NCBI GenBank assembly: GCA_002353285.1
Contig: DEJJ01000033.1
Coordinates: 235 to 64,234 of the forward strand
Direction: 5' to 3'
Source of the DNA: Porphyromonadaceae bacterium UBA2751
Lineage (GTDB): Bacteria > Bacteroidota > Bacteroidia > Bacteroidales > Muribaculaceae
DNA: 64,000 nucleotides
Position numbers and translations under genes: made by a program. Positions 25,169 through 33,487 of the stretch are shown here, one piece after another. The notes under the pieces were generated by a model. That model was not told where the DNA came from, did no database searches, and saw nothing but the letters and a program-made list of their open reading frames with translations. Positions within the stretch are counted from its first letter, which is position 1. Every line of letters starts with the position of its first letter.

Positions 25169-25840
25169 CTACATCACACGGAACACATAGCCATCTGTAA
25201 AGTCATAGTCATAACGGAAAAGTTCCTCAGAGTAAGCCTCCATGTCGAAGAAGCGCCGCAGGTGCTCTGGTATCTCGTCTAAGAGCCCCAGGTCATCCAC
25301 CAGCTGCTCGGTGAACTCCTCCTCACTGTCCCACTTGCCGCAGTAAGCCTCGCGGAACTCCTCGAAGGAAACCTCCGAGTCGCAGCGGATGTCCATGAAA
25401 GCCTCGAAGGCTTCCTGCTCATCTTCGTCCAGAGCTGCAAACTCTTGGATGCGCTCGAAGGTGTCCTCACTGAGGCTGCCCTCATCGTACCACGCCTCCG
25501 GCCAGTTCTCCATGTCTTGGAACATAAATTCCGGGTCCTGCTCATCCCATACCACTTGCCGGCATACCTGCATAAACTCGTCATAGTCGCCACACAGGGT
25601 AAGGTCCACCCACATGCCGTCCAAGTTGCCACAGTTATAGCGGTTGTAAGAAGAAACATAGACAGCCGGATTTCCCGTGTGGAAGTCATACTTAAAGTCC
25701 GCCAAGTCCAGCTCAGCGTCACAAACCTCAACAACATCATTATTGAGATTGTTGGAACTTGAGAGAGCCTTTACGCTCTGCTCCTTGTCAGTGCTCTGGG
25801 CACCACTGATTGAATCATTAAAAAGAGATAATTCGTTCAT
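25169..25840 (-). CDS. ardA: ArdA antirestriction protein
   Basis: The 223-residue protein is strongly acidic. 'AVYVSSYNRYNCGNLDGMWV' followed by DLT at about residue 58 is the ArdA signature ('P-x-IYVxSLxxYNxGxLxGxWxD'), and the C-terminal half has the expected repeated 'EEFREAYCGKWDSEEEFTEQ' type segments ending 'RFFDMEAYSEELFRYDYDFT'. ArdA dimers mimic bent B-form DNA and block type I restriction enzymes as a mobile element enters a cell. The first 45 residues, rich in Ser and Asn, are an extension beyond the family core. It has its own terminator at 25121-25146. Confidence 0.93.
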   Translation of the reverse strand: MNELSLFNDSISGAQSTDKEQSVKALSSSNNLNNDVVEVCDAELDLADFKYDFHTGNPAVYVSSYNRYNCGNLDGMWVDLTLCGDYDEFMQVCRQVVWDEQDPEFMFQDMENWPEAWYDEGSLSEDTFERIQEFAALDEDEQEAFEAFMDIRCDSEVSFEEFREAYCGKWDSEEEFTEQLVDDLGLLDEIPEHLRRFFDMEAYSEELFRYDYDFTDGYVFRVM

Positions 25841-25859
25841 AGCAGTAATTATTTAAAAG

Positions 25860-26321
25860 TTAAATATCATTGATCTTGCCATCACTTATCGCTTCGCCTT
25901 TACACTGCCTGCAAAGAGCGCCAGCCCACACATCGAGCAAGGCTTGCAAGAGAAATACTACCCGGTCAGGTGTGGAGATTTCTCGCCAGCAACGTGAGCC
26001 AGGCCTTGCGTGTGAGGGTGGCGCATTACCTTTGCAGCGTAAAGGCAAGCGGTGTTGGCAAGCCGATGTTTAACTTCAATCCTTCGGGCTATGAACCCAT
26101 CTTTTCTGTCAATCAGTGGAGACCGAGAGAGAGTGCTGACAAGGAGCAGGATTAAAAAAAGAGAGACCTACGCCTCCCGCGCCAGTCTCCCTGCAAAGGA
26201 ATATTTATGAATACAATTCAAGAAATAAAACAATAAATCAATAAATCATCAAGCTATAAATAAAAAGCGTCTCCAAACATTCTTTCAATACCAATTAGTC
26301 ATTAAGCCAACTGTGATTTCG
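25860..26321. other. Intergenic stretch, no supported gene
   Basis: There is no recognised feature. A 61-codon plus-strand frame (25970-26155, starting MWRFLASNVSQALRVRV) and a 62-codon minus-strand frame overlap here; neither has a start context or family support. GC-rich sequence with several short inverted repeats ends near 26160, after which the DNA becomes AT-rich. Confidence 0.5.
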
Positions 26322-26894
26322 TTATATATTAATATTCGAGAACTCATAGGGATAGTGCTTTTTCGCGAATTTCAGCAGTTTATCTCCCGAATTGATGAAG
26401 ATATTCGTAAAGATGCTGATCAGGAGCAAGTCACGAGGAATACCGAGGAACGAGTCTTTAGGCCCAAGCACCTTGCCACGTTTGAATCTGAGGAACATTT
26501 TTGACACGTTATCTTTGATGCGTACAGTCCCACATGATTCTTCCACCTCATATTTTCTCTTTTCCAGGTCCTCCTCACATTTCTCTTCCCATTCCTGCTT
26601 AGGCTTAGGCAGGTATGACCATTGCAGAACCTTATAATCCCTGTACGCCTCAGATAGTGGTATGTTGCCATCTGCGAACACCCATCCCATGGCCGTGTTA
26701 TAGCGTGCTATCATCAGAAATCTGAATTCAAATTCCTCGACTATCAGCGCCACTTTATCACTCACCAGTACGGGGCTGTTCTTCATTTCGATGCCCGAAT
26801 CCTTTAGTTTGTCATCTTGTGGAATCTCGTTCGACCACCCTTTCGGCATTTCTTTCTGTGGGTCTTTCCAGTCCCAGTCTGTAATTTCAACCAT
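26322..26894 (-). CDS. Phage protein with DUF551-like region
   Basis: The protein has 190 residues. 'KNSPVLVSDKVALIVEEFEF' followed, after a gap, by 'GWVFADGNIPLSEAYRDYKV' and 'LQWSYLPKPK' has the layout of DUF551 phage proteins ('PVLV...W...VTHWMPLP'), which are small proteins of unknown function common in early phage regions. The C-terminal 80 residues are basic and unrelated to the family core. It lies between ArdA and the 26922-27341 gene. Confidence 0.6.
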   Translation of the reverse strand: MVEITDWDWKDPQKEMPKGWSNEIPQDDKLKDSGIEMKNSPVLVSDKVALIVEEFEFRFLMIARYNTAMGWVFADGNIPLSEAYRDYKVLQWSYLPKPKQEWEEKCEEDLEKRKYEVEESCGTVRIKDNVSKMFLRFKRGKVLGPKDSFLGIPRDLLLISIFTNIFINSGDKLLKFAKKHYPYEFSNINI

Positions 26895-26921
26895 AATTCT
26901 CTTTGATTAAAAGTTAGTACA

Positions 26922-27341
26922 TTATCGTTTACATGGGACCAGCGAGCGGTGCGCATATAGAGTCACCTCCACGGTTTTTGCGTTCGTGTCGCCCCCTGGA
27001 GTCCCTGTGTTCTTTTTTATTTTTATTATCGGGTATGGGCGTTCCCTTTGTCCTATTATGTACGACTGCCTGTTAGCGTCCGTTATCACGAAAGCCAGGT
27101 GTTCATGTGTCGGTATGCTGTCGCACGTCACAAATGTGAGAGTCGTCTGTTCAATCCTCCCGTTGTTGTCATAATCATTTTGGCTTTCACACTGCGGGGT
27201 GCCGATGAAGTTTATCGGCGTTATGTCCGTGAATATTCCCACTGGCAGCCCCGCCAGTGATTTCTGCATTATTTGTCGTTGCAGTCGGTCTTTCTGCACA
27301 TATCCCAGGAATATTATCCCCGGCAGCGATTGTCTGATCAT
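26922..27341 (-). CDS. Conserved-looking phage protein of unknown function
   Basis: This is a 139-residue, beta-rich protein with no recognised domain. Features include 'SIPTHEHLAFVITDANRQSY' and 'IIGQRERPYPIIKIKKNTG', which read like strands of a single globular domain. It lies in the early or middle part of the element, after the replication genes. Confidence 0.55.
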   Translation of the reverse strand: MIRQSLPGIIFLGYVQKDRLQRQIMQKSLAGLPVGIFTDITPINFIGTPQCESQNDYDNNGRIEQTTLTFVTCDSIPTHEHLAFVITDANRQSYIIGQRERPYPIIKIKKNTGTPGGDTNAKTVEVTLYAHRSLVPCKR

Positions 27342-27441
27342 GTTATTCGGTTTGTTTAGAGTTTGATGTGTTGCAAATGCTTCATTTCAGCGCAGAATTG
27401 CGGACCCTGGAGGACAGGGTAGGACAGGGCAGTACACCGCC

Positions 27442-27930
27442 TCATTTTTTCTTCTTGAAGTCGGGAAGATTTTCCCGATATTTTTTCTTCAGGTAGGCGT
27501 TGCGCCGTCGCTGGTATATCTTCTGCAGTGCGCAGAAGTTCGTCTCGTTCAGCTCTATGCCGTTCGTCTCCATCCACGCCCATATCAGATCCTGTTTCTG
27601 TTTGCCTATGTTCCCGAATTGGCTCAGGTCGTTCCACATCGCCAGGATCATCCGTGAGCGGATGCAGTTGCGCAGTAGCGCCTTCCCATGTCGGTCCAGG
27701 TAGTTGTAAACCCTTGTGTCCTTTTTCTTGAACTGTGGCAGCACTATCGCCACTGTGTCCTTGTCCGGTTTGTCAGGGGCAGCATCTTTCGGCATTGCCT
27801 TCAGGTATATCTGCAGAATGTCATTCTCGGTGGAGTTGCGCAAGAACTTCACCGGTTCCTCTCCTTGCTCATTCACCAGCCACTGTTTCAGCCATGGCTG
27901 GAGTCTCAGATAAAGCAGTATCACGTCCAT
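27442..27930 (-). CDS. Basic helical phage protein, unknown function
   Basis: The 162-residue protein is helical and lysine/arginine-rich at its C-terminus ('RRNAYLKKKYRENLPDFKKK'). It follows the DnaC-like gene by 33 nt, so a replication-linked or DNA-binding role is plausible, but no family is recognised. Confidence 0.6.
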   Translation of the reverse strand: MDVILLYLRLQPWLKQWLVNEQGEEPVKFLRNSTENDILQIYLKAMPKDAAPDKPDKDTVAIVLPQFKKKDTRVYNYLDRHGKALLRNCIRSRMILAMWNDLSQFGNIGKQKQDLIWAWMETNGIELNETNFCALQKIYQRRRNAYLKKKYRENLPDFKKKK

Positions 27931-27963
27931 AGTCAGTATGAAATATCGTTCTTTTTTACAAAA

Positions 27964-28566
27964 TTACTTCCTGTAGCTCACGTCTTGAAAGACGATGACC
28001 TCCATCATCTCGTTAAAGCGGTCCGCTATGCGTCCCCCGTATTTCTGTCTTATCTGTTTCGCGTCCAGGTTCGTCGTTACCGCTGTGAAGAGTTGCGCCA
28101 GGTATCGATGTTCCAGCAGGTCTATCACCGGGTTCGTCACGTTTCCGTACTCCAGCACTTCCGTCGGTTCCTTCCCCAGGTCATCTATGGCCAGCAGGCG
28201 TTCCGATCGAAGCTCGGCATATCTCATTCTGTCCTTGTATATCTCCAGTATGTCCCTGACGTCTTTGAATCGCAGGTATATCTCAAAGTACGGGTCATTG
28301 CATGAATAGTTTCTGAGGTGATTGAAGTCCCCACTGTGGAACCGTTCATTTATCAGGTCTCTCAGTGCCAGCAGCAAAGTCGTCTTTCCGTTGCCGCAAG
28401 TCCCGCAGAGCATTATCCCGATTTTCGATTTCGGGTCCGTCATGTAAGTCGCCATTGCCACCAGGTTGTTTATAGTCTGTTTGTCGAAACGCATCTCGCG
28501 GTTTCGCAGTTTCACTTCGTATGCGTAGTAGTATGCCAGTCTGTCAAACGTCTCCTGCGGTGACAT
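27964..28566 (-). CDS. DnaC/IstB-like AAA+ ATPase (helicase loader)
   Basis: From the ATG at 28566 the protein has 200 residues. 'MLCGTCGNGKTTLLLALRDL' is the Walker A region and 'RLLAIDDLGKEP' is Walker B, both in the form used by DnaC-type loaders. 'AVTTNLDAKQIRQKYGGRIA' followed by DRFNEM is the sensor/arginine-finger end of the domain. It should load the host replicative helicase onto the element's origin. The longer frame starting at 28665 overlaps the upstream gene by 92 nt; the chosen start leaves a 7-nt gap and matches the usual N-terminus length. Confidence 0.85.
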   Translation of the reverse strand: MSPQETFDRLAYYYAYEVKLRNREMRFDKQTINNLVAMATYMTDPKSKIGIMLCGTCGNGKTTLLLALRDLINERFHSGDFNHLRNYSCNDPYFEIYLRFKDVRDILEIYKDRMRYAELRSERLLAIDDLGKEPTEVLEYGNVTNPVIDLLEHRYLAQLFTAVTTNLDAKQIRQKYGGRIADRFNEMMEVIVFQDVSYRK

Positions 28567-28573
28567 TTTAAAC

Positions 28574-29365
28574 CTAAAACGTTCTCCCGTAATCTGAAGC
28601 TTTCTTACCATCGACATCAGTTCCCCTACGTGGGTCGTATCTATCCTCCTGTTGTTTAGCTGCATTGTTCTTCTGTTTTATGTATTGCTGTTGTTTTTTC
28701 ACCCAAGCCGGGAAGTGAGCCTTGTAGTCATTGTAGTCGTTATGCTTTTTCCCTTCGTAGCTAATCTGCCTGTCGAATTCCGAGAGCCATTTCATCAGTT
28801 CTTCTTCGTCCATGCCCAGGGTGTTTCGCACAAACTCTTTCGCTTGGGAGTCATTTTTGAAAGTCTCGAAAAAATTTCTGTCGCCATTATTATGAGAGAG
28901 AGAAATATTATTGTTTATATTGTTACTATTAATAATGTGTGGGTGTGACCGAAAGTGTTGCCTTTTGTGCAACCCGTCCTCAGCGTTTTCCGTCTTTTCA
29001 GGGGGCTTTTTAGGTGGTGATTTCTTCTTGTTTTTCGGTGAATTTTCCTTCTGAAATTTATCATAATTCAGTATTGTTATGATGGTATAATTGCCGATTT
29101 TTTCCATCATTATCATCTCCTCTTTTATGAATTCTTCCAGCAGGTCTTTCACCTTTTTTCCGTTCGTCTGCCACTGGTGCAGCAGTTGCCTTTTACTTGT
29201 CACCAGTTGCCCTCTGTTAAGTTTTACTCTGGTCCCATGGAAAAGCACCTCACATTCCTCGTATGAGGCATCTGTGAGCAGGTCCAGCCACCGTTGCAGT
29301 ATCTTTGCGTCTTGCCACACCCAGTGCTGCTTTATGTTGCGGTATAGTGCTATCCAGCCTTCCAT
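28574..29365 (-). CDS. Phage replication initiation protein (DnaD/O-like)
   Basis: The 263-residue protein starts MEGWIALYRNIKQHWVWQDA, the common opening of the winged-helix replication proteins of Gram-positive and Bacteroidales phages. 'TSKRQLLHQW' and 'IKEEMIMMEKIGNYTIITIL' form the wing. A low-complexity Lys/Asn linker (about 105-165) leads to a C-terminal segment ('NDYNDYKAHFPAWVKKQQQY') typical of the end of these proteins, which recruit the loader. The adjacent DnaC-like gene fits that pairing. Confidence 0.82.
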   Translation of the reverse strand: MEGWIALYRNIKQHWVWQDAKILQRWLDLLTDASYEECEVLFHGTRVKLNRGQLVTSKRQLLHQWQTNGKKVKDLLEEFIKEEMIMMEKIGNYTIITILNYDKFQKENSPKNKKKSPPKKPPEKTENAEDGLHKRQHFRSHPHIINSNNINNNISLSHNNGDRNFFETFKNDSQAKEFVRNTLGMDEEELMKWLSEFDRQISYEGKKHNDYNDYKAHFPAWVKKQQQYIKQKNNAAKQQEDRYDPRRGTDVDGKKASDYGRTF

Positions 29366-29369
29366 AGCA

Positions 29370-29567
29370 TCACAGTTGAGCTCTCCAGAATCGTATCAAC
29401 TCTTTCCCAAGGTAGAATTTCCTTGAGTTCGAGCGTCTTATTCCGTAGTTTATTTTTCCCTCTTTCACCCACCGTATCAGCGTAGATGGGTGCACTCCCA
29501 GAGCCTGGCTCGCTTCAATTAGCGAGTATCTGCCGGTCTCCGCTACTCTCGGTTCTGTTATTGTCAT
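29370..29567 (-). CDS. MerR-type HTH protein, excisionase-like
   Basis: This 65-residue protein consists of one winged helix: 'YSLIEASQALGVHPSTLIRW' then VKEGKINYGIRR and 'KFYLGKELIRFWR'. Proteins of this type act as recombination directionality factors or early regulators. It overlaps the upstream gene by 4 nt. If it is an excisionase, its integrase is outside the window. Confidence 0.75.
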   Translation of the reverse strand: MTITEPRVAETGRYSLIEASQALGVHPSTLIRWVKEGKINYGIRRSNSRKFYLGKELIRFWRAQL

Positions 29568-29785
29568 AGACTCCCTCCTTTCTTTTGTGGGAACAGGTTT
29601 TCTGCCGGTTCCTTCAGGTACTCAGCTATTATCTGCTGTGTGTCCTTTGAAGGGTTGTAGTTGCCTCCCAGCCATTTCTTGACACAGATTTCCGATCTGT
29701 TTGTCAGCCGTGCAATGTCCTTGATGAACATTTGGCATGGTGACGGCATTGCTTTAGCCCTTTTGTAGTGTTCCTTGAAAGTCAT
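29564..29785 (-). CDS. Cro-like HTH regulator
   Basis: The 73-residue protein has a helix-turn-helix ('DIARLTNRSEICVKKWLGGN', about residues 24-43) and a short C-terminal helix. It is the first gene of the leftward early operon and is transcribed away from the repressor gene at 29970, the arrangement of cro and cI. Confidence 0.75.
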   Translation of the reverse strand: MTFKEHYKRAKAMPSPCQMFIKDIARLTNRSEICVKKWLGGNYNPSKDTQQIIAEYLKEPAENLFPQKKGGSL

Positions 29786-29969
29786 GTTGAAAATTTTTTT
29801 AAAAAAAGTATGCTATATTTTTTAATATACCAAAAAATATACTTACCTTTGCAAAGTAAAACAAATTAAAGGTAGTATTTGCAAACGAAAGCGAGTGCAA
29901 ATATATATCGAATTTTTTAATATAGCAAAACAAATAGCATAGAAATTTGCTATAAAATAAGGCATATTT
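29786..29969. promoter_or_regulatory. Divergent promoter and operator region
   Basis: On the minus strand TTTG (29926-29929) and TATATTTG (29898-29905) are 20 nt apart, a full Bacteroidales promoter for the Cro-like operon. On the plus strand TACCTTTG (29844-29851) would serve the repressor gene. AT-rich near-repeats 'gctatattttttaatatac' (29812-29830) and 'tcgaattttttaatatagc' (29908-29926) and the inverted pair ATAGCA/TGCTAT near 29934-29953 lie on or beside these promoters and are good operator candidates. Confidence 0.7.
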
Positions 29970-30407
29970 ATGAAATACCTTGATTTAAAGCGCATTAGAA
30001 AAGAGCGCAAAATTAGCCAGACTGAGCTGGCGAAACAATTGGACTATCCTCAGGCATACGTGTCTCAGATTGAGAACAGGAAACGCTATGCCCCGCAGGC
30101 CTTCGTCAACAGGGTAGTGGAGGTTCTGCAGATGGATAACATCGACGAGTATCTGGTTGACGCGCCAAAGAAAATCATCATTCACGAGGACACTGCTGCC
30201 GGTATGGATTTGGAAAATGTGCCCGTTTCTGATGCCCAGCCCGACCGTAGTATGGAGGAGCGTCTTGTGGGAATCATTGAGAGATGTCACGAGATAATCA
30301 GGGAGAAAGACCTTGAGATCGCCCGTCTGCGTAAGGCTCTAGGTGAGAAGTACCGTGAGCTTGCTGAGGTCATGATGGAGAAGAAAGAAAATTCAGGGGC
30401 GTTATGA
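29970..30407 (+). CDS. XRE-family repressor (CI-like)
   Basis: The 145-residue protein has an N-terminal helix-turn-helix ('KISQTELAKQLDYPQAYVSQ' then IENRKRYAP) and a long C-terminal coiled coil ('RCHEIIREKDLEIARLRKAL'), which would give dimerisation. No LexA-like protease domain is present, so RecA-dependent self-cleavage is not expected. It faces the Cro-like gene across a shared operator region. It is the only gene of the element read to the right and is the rightmost gene before the att site. Confidence 0.83.
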   Translation: MKYLDLKRIRKERKISQTELAKQLDYPQAYVSQIENRKRYAPQAFVNRVVEVLQMDNIDEYLVDAPKKIIIHEDTAAGMDLENVPVSDAQPDRSMEERLVGIIERCHEIIREKDLEIARLRKALGEKYRELAEVMMEKKENSGAL

Positions 30408-30487
30408 CTTGAGATTAGACTTGAGAGTAATTAATTAACTAACATATTTTATTAATCCAAAGCTTTTTACATTGATTTAAACATTGG

Positions 30488-30529
30488 TTTGGGAGCAGGA
30501 GGTCCCAGGTTCGAATCCTGGTACCCCGA
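30488..30529 (+). tRNA. 3' fragment of tRNA-Pro(TGG), integration att site
   Basis: The sequence starts in the anticodon loop (TTTGGGA), runs through the GCAGG anticodon stem strand, the variable loop and a perfect T-arm (CCAGGTTCGAATCCTGG, 30505-30521), to the acceptor strand TACCCCG and A73. The 5' half is missing: upstream bases neither form the D-arm nor pair with GCAGG. Identity starting in the anticodon loop is what tyrosine-integrase insertion into a tRNA gene leaves at the far end of the element. It is therefore an att remnant and not a working tRNA. The intact gene should lie left of the window. Confidence 0.85.
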
Positions 30530-30545
30530 CAAAGAAGTTAAATTG

Positions 30546-30588
30546 CTGAATATCTGATGAATAAATATTGGATATTCAGTTTTTTTTC
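30546..30588 (+). terminator. Terminator of the original tRNA-Pro gene
   Basis: CTGAATATC (30546-30554) pairs perfectly with GATATTCAG (30571-30579), followed by TTTTTTTT. Its place 16 nt after the tRNA fragment marks this side as the original chromosome. Confidence 0.85.
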
Positions 30589-30770
30589 GTTTTATATGAT
30601 GTTTATGTCATTAAAATGACCAAAAGGCCATCTTACTTTGTACTTCGTGCGTTTTGCCGATATAAATGTTCGTGAGTAGTGATACGTTTATAGTTTTATT
30701 GCACTTATTATCAACTCCTTTATAGATTATCAGCAATTGCTTGTCATCTTGAGCTGTTTAAAAGCAAGGG

Positions 30771-32585
30771 CTACAGCTTGGGTTCAAACCAGCGGCTTTT
30801 GATAATCATCTCACTAATGCGCCATGCTTTTTGCTGCCGTGAAAGTAGAGGGCCGTTGCCCAAGGATTGTGATGGCGAGGGGGCAACTGATGCAACATTG
30901 CCATGAAGTAAACTGTTGCCCAGTCCATTCCATCGCTGATTACCTACACCCATGAGTTCAACAAGAGTAGGAAATATATCAATTTGCCCCACTGGTCCTG
31001 CAATAATACCATTCTGACCTGAGTTTATAGCCAGAAATACACATCGGTCGCCTTCGGGTTCGATTGATGGTCTGCCCGCAGGATCATCGTCAACATTCTC
31101 ACTGTGATCGCTCACTATCACTAGCATTGTGTTGTCGTATAGACCTTCATGCTTCATGGCAAGAATGAACTGTTGTAATGCTGAGTCGAAAGCTGCGGCA
31201 CACTCAAGATAACAGCGCACTTCGCGTGTGTATTTACCACTGCTCTGAATCCATGTTGTGGGCTCCATTGGGGAATTGTATGGATGATGCATTCCTGCGG
31301 TTGCAACTAAACCTATAAAGGGCTGCTTGCGTTGTGGAAGCATTTGTACGACTTTATCGAGCAGGGCCTTATCGATTAAGTAACCATTACTCTTGATTAG
31401 GCTGTTAATTTCAGCTTTGCCGTAAAAATCGTCGTATCCATAAGTTGAAGCCATGTTACGCACATTCCACAGAGTTGGTTCGTCGCAACAAGCGTAGAAG
31501 GAGTCGTAATTCCCCATCAATTTCACTAACGATGGATAGGGAACGTCGCCATAGGTGTTGGCTACTGCTTGAATAGTAAGTGGTAGTAGTCCGGTGTTAT
31601 ACATGAAGATACCGTCGCTCGAGCGCCCGTTCTTAACTTGAGTGCGCATGTTGAGCGTCACAAGGTTGTTGACGGTGTCGCGGCATAATTCATTAAGGGT
31701 GGGGGTAATTTCACGGCCATCAATCTTTAGGTCTATTACCCATGAGTTAAGCGATTCTACAACTAACAAAATAACATTCTTGCCCTGTGCAGTAGAATAA
31801 TCATTGCTCGACTGTGGCTGTTCATTGATGAAACGCGTAACCTCCAGTTTCTCAGAGTCGCTGAGAGTAGTGCGGTTGTGTATAGTGGTTGCAAAACCAT
31901 ATAGCATGTAGGGTACAGCACCATTTTGATTGAGGTAGTCACCTTGTCGTGTCCACATAACACAGTAGTCATTGGTGAGTTGTTGAGCATAGCTGGTAGA
32001 CTCACTGTCATGATAGTAATGCATTGCTGTCATGCTTAGCCTTATGCCAATAAAGGCGAGTATGCACATCAATGCTGCCCCAAGTCGACGCGGCCAAGAT
32101 GATTTGGATGTCTCAATACTTCGCTTGAACCATATTCTATAAGCAAAATAAAGTACAATGGGTGGTAACAATACTTCAAGAACTGCGAGTCGGAACGAAC
32201 CGAAGACGCTGCGGGCCACAGTGCCCCCCATGTTCTCGACAAGCAAGAATGATGAAAGAGGCATCAGGTCGCGATAGGATGGCATGTAAAGCAGTTGGGC
32301 CATGCACCATAACGTTAATAAAACGATTACAATCCAGCTCCACTTGCGCCATTTTGGCTTGAGTGCCAAAAATGGAATCATTAGCACCAGTCCATCGGCA
32401 ATATTATTAATGGTTAGAAATGTGAGTTCGCTAATGCTCACATTCTCAATCCACATGGGGTCAACTAACTTATTGAAGTGATATTCAACGGCCATGAGCT
32501 GCACCACAATGGTAGCCGCTGCCATCAAAAAGAAGTAGAGGGCTGCATTCTTGATGCTAGATTTTCTATTATTCATGCTTTGCAT
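30771..32585 (-). CDS. LtaS-family sulfatase-fold membrane enzyme
   Basis: The 604-residue protein has about five transmembrane helices in residues 10-185 and an extracytoplasmic sulfatase-fold domain from about 265. 'NVILLVVESLNSWVIDL' carries the metal-binding Glu, 'NGRSSDGIFMYNTGL' supplies the position of the catalytic residue (here in the SSDG segment rather than a classical PT), and 'VIVSDHSENVDD' carries the distal metal ligands. Relatives transfer phosphoglycerol or phosphoethanolamine to envelope polymers. In Bacteroidales the substrate is not known. The start may be the ATG at 32576. Thymidine kinase lies 46 nt upstream in the same direction. Confidence 0.88.
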   Translation of the reverse strand: MQSMNNRKSSIKNAALYFFLMAAATIVVQLMAVEYHFNKLVDPMWIENVSISELTFLTINNIADGLVLMIPFLALKPKWRKWSWIVIVLLTLWCMAQLLYMPSYRDLMPLSSFLLVENMGGTVARSVFGSFRLAVLEVLLPPIVLYFAYRIWFKRSIETSKSSWPRRLGAALMCILAFIGIRLSMTAMHYYHDSESTSYAQQLTNDYCVMWTRQGDYLNQNGAVPYMLYGFATTIHNRTTLSDSEKLEVTRFINEQPQSSNDYSTAQGKNVILLVVESLNSWVIDLKIDGREITPTLNELCRDTVNNLVTLNMRTQVKNGRSSDGIFMYNTGLLPLTIQAVANTYGDVPYPSLVKLMGNYDSFYACCDEPTLWNVRNMASTYGYDDFYGKAEINSLIKSNGYLIDKALLDKVVQMLPQRKQPFIGLVATAGMHHPYNSPMEPTTWIQSSGKYTREVRCYLECAAAFDSALQQFILAMKHEGLYDNTMLVIVSDHSENVDDDPAGRPSIEPEGDRCVFLAINSGQNGIIAGPVGQIDIFPTLVELMGVGNQRWNGLGNSLLHGNVASVAPSPSQSLGNGPLLSRQQKAWRISEMIIKSRWFEPKL

Positions 32586-32631
32586 CGTGAGGGCCTAAAA
32601 AACAGTTGCAGTTGCATGTTGTAGCAAGCAA

Positions 32632-33261
32632 TTATTCACTCTTAAACTTCAGGGCGTTGCGCTCAGCACTCTCAATGCGCTTGTTGCGCCAGCAGCTGCG
32701 GCACAGGGCTACATAACGGTCGTCGCCACCAATCTCCACTTGGTTGCCGTCGGTCACAATGTTTCCTTGTGCATCAATGCGAGCGTTGATGCTTGTCTTG
32801 CGTCCACATGCGCAAGTTGATTTGATTTCTTCGATTGAGTCGGCAATTTCAAAAAGTCGACGTGAACCCTCAAAGAGGTGTGACTGGAAGTCGGTGCGAA
32901 GTCCATAACACACCACGTTGGTTCCATAGTCATCAACTATGCGAGCCAGCTGATCAACCTGCTCTTCGGTGAGGAACTGTGACTCGTCGATCAATATCCA
33001 GTCTTTCACAATTAGAGCGCTTTCATAAAGTTGTGTGACATACTCGTAGATGTTCATCTCGGTATATATCCAACTGCATTCGCGTTCAATACCAATTCTT
33101 GAGCGAATCACATTCTCCTTCTCACGGTTGTCGATAATGGGCTTCATGCATAGATACTGCAGTCCTCTCTCCTCAAAGTTATAAGCTTGTGTGAGCAGCA
33201 GGGCAGTCTTAGCCGATCCCATAGTTCCGTATTTGAAATATAGTTTTCCTCGTCGGTTCAT
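32632..33261 (-). CDS. tdk: Thymidine kinase (type II)
   Basis: It phosphorylates thymidine for salvage. From the ATG at 33261 the protein has 209 residues. 'LYFKYGTMGSAKTALLLTQA' holds the P-loop, 'WILIDESQFLTEEQVDQLAR' holds the catalytic Glu, 'VVCYGLRTDFQSHLFEGS' matches the lasso region, and 'CACGRKTSINAR' with 'CRSCWRN' forms the four-Cys zinc site. The ORF extends 30 codons further upstream to 33351, but those residues do not match the family and the chosen Met is at the conserved place. Confidence 0.95.
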   Translation of the reverse strand: MNRRGKLYFKYGTMGSAKTALLLTQAYNFEERGLQYLCMKPIIDNREKENVIRSRIGIERECSWIYTEMNIYEYVTQLYESALIVKDWILIDESQFLTEEQVDQLARIVDDYGTNVVCYGLRTDFQSHLFEGSRRLFEIADSIEEIKSTCACGRKTSINARIDAQGNIVTDGNQVEIGGDDRYVALCRSCWRNKRIESAERNALKFKSE

Positions 33262-33426
33262 AGCAATGGCAAAGATATTAAAAAACATCCCACTATCATA
33301 AAGTTTTTCCATAAAGTTATTAACAACCTTAATGATTATTGAAGGATCCAAAAGGGTAATAATACTGATTACAGAAATTTTTCATTAAATAATCGATTTC
33401 TTCTTTGCCAAAATTTTTGTTTGTTG

Positions 33427-33434
33427 TAATTTTG
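33427..33434 (+). promoter_or_regulatory. -7 promoter box for the YitT-like gene
   Basis: TAATTTTG matches TAnnTTTG, 54 nt before the ATG at 33488. Confidence 0.55.
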
Positions 33435-33487
33435 CAGCCTGAAAATAGAGATTGGGTAATATATAACAAATAATAGGTAGCAAAGAA

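Noticed and set aside
25970..26155. 61-codon plus-strand frame and a competing minus-strand frame in the gap before ardA
   Set aside because: Both are short, overlap each other, and lack a promoter box or family support.
30488..30529. Functional tRNA-Pro gene
   Set aside because: The acceptor 5' strand, D-arm and 5' anticodon-stem strand are absent.
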